Source: an uncultured Clostridia bacterium (GTDB taxonomy: Bacteria > Bacillota > Clostridia > Christensenellales > Aristaeellaceae). From it: a DNA stretch of 17,763 nt. The notes beneath the pieces are model-generated. The model was not told where the DNA came from. It ran no database searches and was given only the letters and a program-made list of their open reading frames with translations. Both the position numbers and the translations under genes were made by a program. The DNA lies in NCBI GenBank assembly GCA_947600345.1, contig CANQGC010000029.1, positions 1 to 17,763 on the forward strand, written 5' to 3'. Positions 5,806 through 11,809 of the stretch are shown here, one piece after another. Position 1 is the first letter of the stretch, and every line of letters begins with the position of its first letter.

Positions 5806-6724
5806 CGTCGGGGAGCGCGCCGCCCACGGATTCGGGCGCGGCGTCGTAGAGCACCTGCAGGTAGCCGGAGAGCTTCTCCTTCAGCTCCGCTCCCGCGATG
5901 AAGCAGATGTTGCAGCCGGGCAGCGCCTTCGCGGCCACCGCCTCGGGCACGATGTCATACTTGCCGATGAGCGCGGCGGCCTCGGCGGTGTTGGCGTTGG
6001 TGAACTCCACGGAGGCTTCGTAGTCCGCGAGGAACTTCTCCACGGCCTCGGGGTTCTCGTCGATGAATTCGCTTCTGGCCACGACCACGCCGGTGATCAT
6101 GGCGCTGCCGCCCTCGCCCTGGAGCGCGTCCCACTCCTTCGTCAGGTCCAGCGCCACGCGCACGTCTTCGGCCTTCTGCATGGCGGTGGTGAGGAAGGGC
6201 TGGGGCAGCATGGCGACGGCGCTCTCGTCGGCCATCAGCGCGGCCAGGCACTCGCTGTGCTCGGACTTGAACTCGATGGTCACGTCCGCGCCCGGCGTGA
6301 GGCCGTTGGCGGTGAGGATGTAGTTGAGCGCGAACTCCGGCGTGGAGCCCTTGCCGGCGGTGTAGATCGTCCTGCCCTTCAGATCGGCGGCGCTGTGGAT
6401 GGTATCGCCCCGCTCGGCGATGTAGAGCACGCCCAGCGTGTTGACGGCCAGCACCCGGAGCGCGCCCTCGGTGCGGTTGTAGAGCACGGAGGCCAGGTTC
6501 GCGGGCAGTGCGGCGATGTCGAGCTCGCCCTGGGTCAGCCGCGGGGTGATCTCGTCGGCGGAGGCGAGGATCTCGAAGGCGTAGCTCGCGCCGGCGTCGT
6601 CGTCCATCATCTTGACCATGCCCATGGCGGTGGGGCCCTTGAGCGCGGCGACGCGGACGCCCTCGGCGAAGGCGAGGGAGGGAAGCAGGGCGAGGATCAG
6701 CAATGCGCACAGCAGTTTCTTCAT
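5777..6724 (-). CDS. ABC transporter substrate-binding protein, substrate unknown
   Basis: A 315-residue exported protein. ATG 6724 is chosen because it starts a clear signal peptide (KKLLCALLILALLPSLAFA, then EG) and has AAAGGAA upstream on the minus strand; the frame extends 15 codons further but without signal character. The mature part resembles periplasmic-binding proteins of the NMT1/SsuA type, with GPTAMG near the start and the GELDIAALPANLA and AGKGSTPEF segments typical of the ligand cleft. Substrate cannot be read; nitrate/sulfonate-type, thiamine-precursor and aromatic compounds are candidates. Unusually for a Gram-positive binding protein there is no lipobox cysteine at the cleavage site. 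Confidence 0.87.
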   Translation of the reverse strand: MKKLLCALLILALLPSLAFAEGVRVAALKGPTAMGMVKMMDDDAGASYAFEILASADEITPRLTQGELDIAALPANLASVLYNRTEGALRVLAVNTLGVLYIAERGDTIHSAADLKGRTIYTAGKGSTPEFALNYILTANGLTPGADVTIEFKSEHSECLAALMADESAVAMLPQPFLTTAMQKAEDVRVALDLTKEWDALQGEGGSAMITGVVVARSEFIDENPEAVEKFLADYEASVEFTNANTAEAAALIGKYDIVPEAVAAKALPGCNICFIAGAELKEKLSGYLQVLYDAAPESVGGALPDDAFYYASEG

Positions 6725-6772
6725 AAGTCGGTCGTTCCTTTCGATGCTTTTCATGGGTTTCCAATTCATTCG

Positions 6773-6781
6773 ATTCTACCA
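6773..6781 (-). promoter_or_regulatory. Possible extended -10 element for the ABC operon
   Basis: On the minus strand TGGTAGAAT reads as TGn plus a -10 box, about 45 bases before the binding-protein start. No good -35 lies at 17 bases. No clear terminator separates the upstream secreted-protein gene, so the ABC genes could equally be read from the 7648-7676 promoter. Confidence 0.25.
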
Positions 6782-6827
6782 GTGGGGAAGACCAATGCGG
6801 CTCAGCCCTGGCCCTCCGCTATATGAC

Positions 6828-7616
6828 CTATATGACCGCGTAGTCCGGCGGCAGCGTGAAGGACGGGCCGCCGCTCGCGGGGCGCTGGGTCTCGGGCAGT
6901 CCGGGGAAGGTGGGCGGCAGGGTCTGCGCGGGCAGCGCGGGGAAGGTGGTTCCCGGCGCCTGGCTGTCGTCCGGCTGGGTGGGGAAGGTGGGCGCGGGGG
7001 TCTCCTGTCCGGGCGGAGGCGTGGGCGTCGCGCTGCCGGGCTCGGCGGTGGCGGCGCTCAGCGGCATCGTGAAGTCGAAGTACGCCTCGTCGACGGACAG
7101 GGTGTCCTGGGTGGGCTGGTTGCGCTCGTAGCGGCACAGGAGCGCCTTCGCGCTGCCGCTGACCCGCAGGTAGGTGCCGCTCCCCTCCACGGAGTCGATG
7201 GTGAGCTCGTAGCTGGTGTCGCCGGACATGCGGTCGTCCACGTCCCCGGCGTAGTAGAAGTCCTCGTCGCCCACGGCGGTCTCGTAGAGGCAGATGGAGC
7301 ACTTCATCTCCCCGCCGCTGCGCAGCACGTCGCCGGGCATCACCAGTTGGGGCATCAGCAGGTAGAACTCCAGGTAGTGGGTCTCGGCGGCGTCATAGGC
7401 GAAGAAGCAGGCCTGGATCACGCCGTCCTCCACGTTGGAGTAATCCGTGGCGGGATCGAAGCGCAGCGTGAGGCGGTCCTGGCCGAAGGCGACGCACAGG
7501 GAGTCGTCCGGGATCGAGGAGCCGTCCCACTGAGGATATCCACTTCCGTTAAAGGCCAGCGCAGTCGCGCTCAGCAGCATCGCCAGCGCCAGCGCAAGGG
7601 CCACTAATCTCTTCAT
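6828..7616 (-). CDS. Secreted protein with proline-rich C-terminus, function unknown
   Basis: A 262-residue protein with a signal peptide (residues 1-21, ending ATALA before FNG). The ATG at 7616 is preferred over an in-frame TTG at 7622 because the AAGGGAAG ribosome site lies 7 bases before the ATG and almost touches the TTG. Residues 22 to about 180 look like a compact beta-rich domain with several cysteines. From about 190 the chain is a Pro/Thr/Gln linker with repeated PTFP-type units (APTFPTQP, LPPTFPGLP), ending PDYAVI. There is no sortase motif or C-terminal membrane anchor. I do not recognise the family; an extracellular or wall-embedded role is inferred from the signal peptide and linker. 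Confidence 0.75.
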   Translation of the reverse strand: MKRLVALALALAMLLSATALAFNGSGYPQWDGSSIPDDSLCVAFGQDRLTLRFDPATDYSNVEDGVIQACFFAYDAAETHYLEFYLLMPQLVMPGDVLRSGGEMKCSICLYETAVGDEDFYYAGDVDDRMSGDTSYELTIDSVEGSGTYLRVSGSAKALLCRYERNQPTQDTLSVDEAYFDFTMPLSAATAEPGSATPTPPPGQETPAPTFPTQPDDSQAPGTTFPALPAQTLPPTFPGLPETQRPASGGPSFTLPPDYAVI

Positions 7617-7647
7617 GCACAAACTTCCCTTCTACAATGCTACTTCT

Positions 7648-7676
7648 ATTTTAGACGCTCGGGCCCGCATTGTCAA
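7648..7676 (-). promoter_or_regulatory. Consensus sigma-A promoter for the secreted Pro-rich protein
   Basis: On the minus strand a perfect -35 TTGACA (7671-7676) is separated by 17 bases from TAAAAT (7648-7653). Transcription would start near 7641, about 25 bases before the ATG at 7616. Confidence 0.8.
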
Positions 7677-7714
7677 GTCGAAGCGAGATATACGAAGATC
7701 CTAGCGCCATCCGA

Positions 7715-7743
7715 TTGACTTTTCCCATCGGTTCAATTATAAT
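7715..7743 (+). promoter_or_regulatory. Consensus sigma-A promoter for the CAP/BIG2 protein
   Basis: TTGACT (7715-7720), a 17-base spacer and a perfect TATAAT (7738-7743) lie ahead of a GAGAGGGG ribosome site and the ATG at 7779. The promoter is back-to-back with the minus-strand promoter; the two -35 boxes are 38 bases apart. Confidence 0.85.
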
Positions 7744-7778
7744 TTTCATAACAAATGTGTTCTGAGAGGGGTATTTCT

Positions 7779-9977
7779 ATGAAGAATCGCGTCGCCCGCA
7801 TTGGCAAAGCGCTGCTTGCGGCCGTCGTCCTCCTGCTCTGCCTGGAGGCGCTTTCCGGAGCGCTCGCGGAGGAGGATGCCATCTATACCGCGCAGATCAC
7901 CTGCAAGTTCGGCCAGACCGACGCGCGGAAGATGCTCGACATGGTCAACAGCTTCCGGACCGGCAAGGACGCCTGGTATTGGAACTACGACAACAGGACC
8001 AAGATCTATTGCGAGGATCTGGAGCCGCTGAAGTACGACTACGGCCTGGAGAAGGTCGCCATGCAGCGCGCCGCGGAAATCGCCATCTTCTTCGATCACA
8101 CGCGGCCCAATCTGGGCGACTGCTTCGACGCCTACGATCTCTCCCAAAACAGCTATTGGGCGGAGGGCGAGAACATCGCGGCGGGCTACACTTCCGCCTC
8201 CGCCGCCTACAAAGGTTGGCGGGAGGACAAGCAGAAGTTTGACGGCCAGGGCCATCGCAGAAACATGCTCGGCGAGGACTTCAACGCCATCGGCATCGGC
8301 CACGTCTACTTCAACGGGTATCACTACTGGGTGCAGGAGTTTGGCTATACCTCGGACGATAACGAGCCCCAGGCGTCCGCGAACAATTCCAGCACCAAGG
8401 TATCCGTAGAGATCGCGTCGCCCCTGATCGCAAGCATCAGCGCCTCCGCCAAGGCGCTCACGATGAGTTATGGCGACGCCGTGGAGCTGGCGCCCGAACC
8501 CGTGAAGCTCAGCCTCCTGGCGACGTGGCCGGGCGGGAAGTTCTCCGCCGCCGTGTCCTACGATTGGGCGGTGGAGGATCCCACCATCGTGTCGCTGGAG
8601 GATGGCGTGCTGACGGCGCTTCACACCGGCGAGACGAAACTTGCGGCCTCGGTCATGGGCAAGAATCTCACGAAGAAGGTCCAGGTCAAGGTGAAGAAGC
8701 TCTCCGGCGCGGAGGTCGAGCTGGATTTGGGGGAGGACAATACGCTGTTCTACGACGGGACGGCCCAGGAGCCCGCCGTGCGCTCCGTCGTCTGCGGCGG
8801 CAGGACGCTCGTGCCGGAGACGGATTACAGCGTCACCTACGCCAAAAACACCATCCCCGGCACGGCGAAGCTGACGATCAGCGGGCGCGGCAACTACAGC
8901 GGGAGCATCGTAAAGAAGTTCACCATCAAGGGCTTCAATCCCACGAGCCTGGCGCTCAGCGAGAGCGGTCCGGTGGAGCTGGAGGCCGGCGACACGCTGC
9001 AGCTTCGGGCGCTGATGGAGCCAGAGCACGCCTACAGCAAATTGACCTGGAGCTCGTCGAACAAGAAGATCGCGAAGGTGAGCGCCGGCGGCCTGGTCCA
9101 GCCCGTCAAGGAGGGCTCGGTGGTCATCTCCGTGAAGTCGTCCAAGAAGGGCCCGAACGGCAAGAAGCTCTCGGCGAGCGTCGCCATTCAGATCGTCGAT
9201 CACTACAAGCCCACGGGCATCGCGCTGGATCGGACGGACGTGGTGGAGCTGAACATGAAGGAGACGCTGGAGCTGCATGCGCAGATGGAGCCGGCGGACG
9301 CGCGCAGCGGCCTGACCTGGAGCTCGTCGAACAGGAAGGTCGCCTCGGTGAACGGCGAGGGCATCGTGACCGGCAAGAAGGCGGGACTCGCGAAGATTAC
9401 GGTAAAGACGCGCAACGGCTTGAAGGCCAGCGTGCAGGTAAAGATCGTTGATCCGACCAAGGCGACGAGCGTGGCGCTCTCCCCGGCGGGGCCGGTGCAG
9501 CTGCCGCTCAATCAGGAGCTTACGCTCGTGGCGACCATGCAGCCGTCGACGGCGACGAGCAAATTGACGTGGACGACGAGCAACAAGAAGATCGCCACGG
9601 TGAAGAATGGCATCGTGATGCCGAAGAAGAAGGGCTCGGTGACGATCTCGGTAAAGACCTCCACCGGCAAGAAGGCCAGCGTGCGCGTGGAAATTGTCGA
9701 CGCGGTGGAGGCGTCCGATCCGGTCTCCGAGGCTGCGCCGGAGCTGACGCCGGAGCGGGATGCGCTCGAGGGAGAGGCGCCCGAGGAGGCGCCGGAACCG
9801 ACGCCGGAGCAGGATGCGGCTGAGGAGGAGGCGCCCGCTCCGCTGCCCGAGGAGGCGCCGGAACCGACGCCGGAGCAGGTTGTGTTCGAGGAGGAGACGC
9901 CCGAGGAGGTGCAGGAGCCGGAAGCTGAGGTGCCGGAGGTAAGCGAGGCGAACGAGGAGGGCGCGGCGGCGGAGTGA
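7779..9977 (+). CDS. Secreted CAP-domain protein with Ig-like (BIG2) repeats and acidic tail
   Basis: A 732-residue exported protein. ATG 7779 is used because GAGAGGGG precedes it and a signal peptide follows (to about residue 30, GALA before EED). Residues about 42-190 form a CAP/SCP (YkwD-like) domain with DHTRP (His107), GENIA (Glu131), GHRRNML (His159) and YWVQEFG. An Ig-like region follows (about 208-308), then a YDGTAQEP...GRGNYSG module (310-384) common in clostridial surface proteins. Three BIG2 domains (about 386-473, 474-558, 559-645), each with LTW(S/T)(S/T)SN(K/R)K, come next. The tail (about 646-732) is rich in Pro/Glu with a 22-residue repeat. No LPXTG or membrane anchor is seen. 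It may be wall-associated; the CAP activity is unknown. Confidence 0.9.
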   Translation: MKNRVARIGKALLAAVVLLLCLEALSGALAEEDAIYTAQITCKFGQTDARKMLDMVNSFRTGKDAWYWNYDNRTKIYCEDLEPLKYDYGLEKVAMQRAAEIAIFFDHTRPNLGDCFDAYDLSQNSYWAEGENIAAGYTSASAAYKGWREDKQKFDGQGHRRNMLGEDFNAIGIGHVYFNGYHYWVQEFGYTSDDNEPQASANNSSTKVSVEIASPLIASISASAKALTMSYGDAVELAPEPVKLSLLATWPGGKFSAAVSYDWAVEDPTIVSLEDGVLTALHTGETKLAASVMGKNLTKKVQVKVKKLSGAEVELDLGEDNTLFYDGTAQEPAVRSVVCGGRTLVPETDYSVTYAKNTIPGTAKLTISGRGNYSGSIVKKFTIKGFNPTSLALSESGPVELEAGDTLQLRALMEPEHAYSKLTWSSSNKKIAKVSAGGLVQPVKEGSVVISVKSSKKGPNGKKLSASVAIQIVDHYKPTGIALDRTDVVELNMKETLELHAQMEPADARSGLTWSSSNRKVASVNGEGIVTGKKAGLAKITVKTRNGLKASVQVKIVDPTKATSVALSPAGPVQLPLNQELTLVATMQPSTATSKLTWTTSNKKIATVKNGIVMPKKKGSVTISVKTSTGKKASVRVEIVDAVEASDPVSEAAPELTPERDALEGEAPEEAPEPTPEQDAAEEEAPAPLPEEAPEPTPEQVVFEEETPEEVQEPEAEVPEVSEANEEGAAAE
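9779..9879 (+). repeat. 35-nt direct repeat inside the CAP/BIG2 gene
   Basis: Positions 9779-9813 and 9845-9879 are identical over 35 bases, 66 bases apart, and encode PEEAPEPTPEQ twice. This is a recent in-frame duplication within the Pro/Glu-rich tail and a likely site of length variation. Confidence 0.85.
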
Positions 9978-10012
9978 CGCCGAAGCGCCGCAAGAGGGCC
10001 GAGTGAAATCGT

Positions 10013-10053
10013 GGGCTGCCCGGAATGGCGATTCGCCACCCGGGCAGCCCTTT
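10013..10053 (+). terminator. Rho-independent terminator after the CAP/BIG2 gene
   Basis: GGGCTGCCCGG (10013-10023) pairs with its exact complement at 10040-10050. An inner TGGCG/CGCCA helix (10026-10038) extends the stem, and TTT follows. It lies 36 bases past the stop and just before the rpiB promoter. Confidence 0.8.
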
Positions 10054-10064
10054 GCGTCGAGAGG

Positions 10065-10093
10065 TTGACAAGGGCGTGGATTTGGAGTATATT
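10065..10093 (+). promoter_or_regulatory. Consensus sigma-A promoter for rpiB
   Basis: A perfect TTGACA (10065-10070), a 17-base spacer and TATATT (10088-10093) lie 39 bases upstream of the rpiB ATG and directly after the preceding terminator. Confidence 0.82.
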
Positions 10094-10132
10094 TCTTTTC
10101 AGAGATTTCGAATATGGGGGGTTGAGAGGCTT

Positions 10133-10588
10133 ATGAGGATTGCCATCGGAAACGATCACGCCGCCGTGGAGATGAAGCTGCACGTGAAGGCGTATCTGGA
10201 GCAGAAGGGGCACGAGGTGATCGACTTCGGCAGCGCCGAGGGCGAGCGCATGGATTATCCCCGGCCGGCGGAGGCCGTGGCAAAGTGCGTGGTTTCGGGC
10301 GGCGCGGACAGGGGCATACTGATCTGCGGCACAGGCGTGGGCATCTCCATCGCCGCCAACAAGGTGCGCGGCGCGCGCTGCGCCTGTGTATCCGAGGCCG
10401 TGAGCGCCGGCCTTTGCCGGGCGCACAACGATTGCCGGCTGATCGCCTTCGGCGCGCGCATCGTTGGCGTGCAGACGGCGGAATCCATCGTGGATACCTT
10501 CCTGACCACGGAGTTCGAGGGCGGGCGCCACGCCCGCAGGGTGGACATGATCATGCGCCTGGAGCAGACGCAGAGCTGCGACGAGTGA
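10133..10588 (+). CDS. rpiB: Ribose 5-phosphate isomerase B (RpiB/LacAB family)
   Basis: A 151-residue protein that interconverts ribose 5-phosphate and ribulose 5-phosphate in the pentose phosphate pathway. Family motifs are GNDHAA at 6-11, DYP at 41-43, the catalytic-cysteine loop GILICGTGVGIS (Cys65), the active-site HND (98-100) and FEGGRHARRV near the C-terminus. Length is typical. ATG 10133 is chosen because the Rossmann-type first strand begins there, GAGAGG lies just upstream, and the further in-frame extension runs back through the promoter and terminator. Some family members act on allose- or galactose-phosphates, but no sugar-specific genes flank it, so the housekeeping role is most likely. 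Confidence 0.92.
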   Translation: MRIAIGNDHAAVEMKLHVKAYLEQKGHEVIDFGSAEGERMDYPRPAEAVAKCVVSGGADRGILICGTGVGISIAANKVRGARCACVSEAVSAGLCRAHNDCRLIAFGARIVGVQTAESIVDTFLTTEFEGGRHARRVDMIMRLEQTQSCDE

Positions 10589-10598
10589 GGCGTGCGAA

Positions 10599-10637
10599 CA
10601 TGAAGGAACCCGGCGCATCGCGCCGGGTTCCTTCATG
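10599..10637. terminator. Perfect 18-bp stem-loop between convergent rpiB and radC
   Basis: Arms 10599-10616 and 10620-10637 are fully complementary around a 3-base ATC loop. It starts 10 bases after the rpiB stop and ends 1 base before the radC stop on the other strand. Its place between convergent genes suggests a bidirectional terminator, although neither side has a T tract. Confidence 0.7.
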
Positions 10638-10638
10638 A

Positions 10639-11352
10639 CTATTGCCGCCTGGGACGCCGCTTCGGCGCCTCCTCCAGCCAGTTCTGCAGCAGGCGGAGGT
10701 CCGGGCACTGGCGGAGCCACAGATGGGCGGGCACGAAGCCGTTCTGGCGCAGGCTCACCGCCTGGCGGCCGGCGACGATGATGTGGTCCAGCAGCGGTAT
10801 GCCCACCGCCGTCAGCGCGCGTATGGCGTCCGCGGTGCACGCCACGTCGTCCTGGGACGGCCGGAGCGTGAGTGAGGGGTGGTTGTGGCTGATGACCAGC
10901 GCGCTGGCGTCCGTGCGGATGGCCTCGGCGAGCATCCTGCGCAGACTGAACAGCGCGGTGTCGCTCGTGCCCTCCTGCATCAGCACCCGCTCGATCAGCC
11001 GCCCCCGCTCGTTGAGGCAGAGCAGGTAGAAGCGCTCCACCTGCAGGCCGTGGAACAGCGCCACCAGGTACTCGCCGGCCTCGGGCAGGTGCGCCAGCTG
11101 GGGCCGCGCCTCGAAGCGCCCGCGCTGTATGCAGCGGGAGAGCTCCGGCAGGCGGCCCAGCAGCAGCGCGTCGCCGGAGGAGAGGCCCAGCCGCTCCAGC
11201 ACGCCCGGACCGGCGCTGAATAGCGCGTCCGCCGACGCGAAATGCTCCCGCAGCGAAGCCACCAGCGCGGCGTTGTCCGCCTTCGGGTGCAGGTGATCGA
11301 GCAGCGCCCGGATCGCCTGGAAGGCGCGCTCGTCCCGCGGGGAGGCGCTCAT
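10639..11352 (-). CDS. radC: RadC family JAB-domain protein
   Basis: A 237-residue protein. The N-terminal half is helical with a helix-hairpin-helix-like stretch (FSAGPGVLERLGLSSGDALLL, about 45-65). The C-terminal RadC/JAB domain carries the JAMM metal-site pattern: Glu127 in MQEGTS, His156 and His158 in SHNHPS, and Asp169 in SQDD. Family members normally have HNHPSG; here the glycine is leucine (HNHPSL). Despite the name, RadC proteins are not established DNA repair enzymes and their substrate is unknown. The ATG at 11352 overlaps the upstream small gene by ATGA, so the two are translationally coupled. Confidence 0.88.
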   Translation of the reverse strand: MSASPRDERAFQAIRALLDHLHPKADNAALVASLREHFASADALFSAGPGVLERLGLSSGDALLLGRLPELSRCIQRGRFEARPQLAHLPEAGEYLVALFHGLQVERFYLLCLNERGRLIERVLMQEGTSDTALFSLRRMLAEAIRTDASALVISHNHPSLTLRPSQDDVACTADAIRALTAVGIPLLDHIIVAGRQAVSLRQNGFVPAHLWLRQCPDLRLLQNWLEEAPKRRPRRQ

Positions 11353-11636
11353 GCGCCGCCGAGCGCTCCGGCGGCCTCCAGCAGCGCCCGGACGCGCGCG
11401 GCATCCTCGATGCGCTCCCCCAGGTACCAGCCGTCGTCCGCCTCGGAATAGTTCAGCTCGAAGGCGCCGTCGATGCCGATGCCGCCGTTCACGAACACGA
11501 AGTTCATCGAAACCGGCGGATCACAGTCGTAGATGTCCAGCACGGCCTCGCGCTTGGACAGGCGCTCGCAGTCCGGATTCTGATCCAGATAGGCGTTGAG
11601 GGCGGAAAGCTCCGCGTCGCTCAGGCGCAACCTCAT
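11349..11636 (-). CDS. Small protein of unknown function, coupled to radC
   Basis: A 95-residue acidic protein (begins MRLRLSDAELSALNAYLDQNP). A predicted N-terminal helix is followed by a beta-rich middle (VSMNFVFVNGGIGIDGAFEL) and a C-terminal helix (DAARVRALLEAAGAL). There is no signal peptide or membrane segment. I do not recognise a family. The ATG has AGGGGGAA about 6 bases upstream and a plausible promoter 35 bases further. Its stop overlaps the radC start by four bases, so it is probably the first gene of a two-gene operon. A role linked to RadC is only suggested by this arrangement. Confidence 0.72.
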   Translation of the reverse strand: MRLRLSDAELSALNAYLDQNPDCERLSKREAVLDIYDCDPPVSMNFVFVNGGIGIDGAFELNYSEADDGWYLGERIEDAARVRALLEAAGALGGA

Positions 11637-11671
11637 GGCGGTTTCCCCCTTGCATTCGGGTATTTGCTACC

Positions 11672-11700
11672 AGTTTAACGCAGGGAGAACCATTTGGCAA
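11672..11700 (-). promoter_or_regulatory. Probable promoter for the small gene-radC operon
   Basis: On the minus strand TTGCCA (11695-11700), a 17-base spacer and TAAACT (11672-11677) resemble a sigma-A promoter with an imperfect -10 box. It lies about 36 bases before the ATG at 11636. Confidence 0.5.
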
Positions 11701-11721
11701 GGGGATGCGCGGAAAAAAACG

Positions 11722-11750
11722 TTGACCCGGGGGCGGAAAATACGTATAAT
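11722..11750 (+). promoter_or_regulatory. Sigma-A promoter for the BIG2 membrane protein
   Basis: TTGACC (11722-11727), a 17-base spacer and a perfect TATAAT (11745-11750). Transcription would begin near 11757, giving a leader of about 53 bases with AGGAGG at 11797-11802 before the GTG start. Confidence 0.82.
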
Positions 11751-11809
11751 AGAATCTGGATACCGATGGACGAGCGGGGAGAGGCCCCGGTCGTGTAGGA
11801 GGCTGCGCC

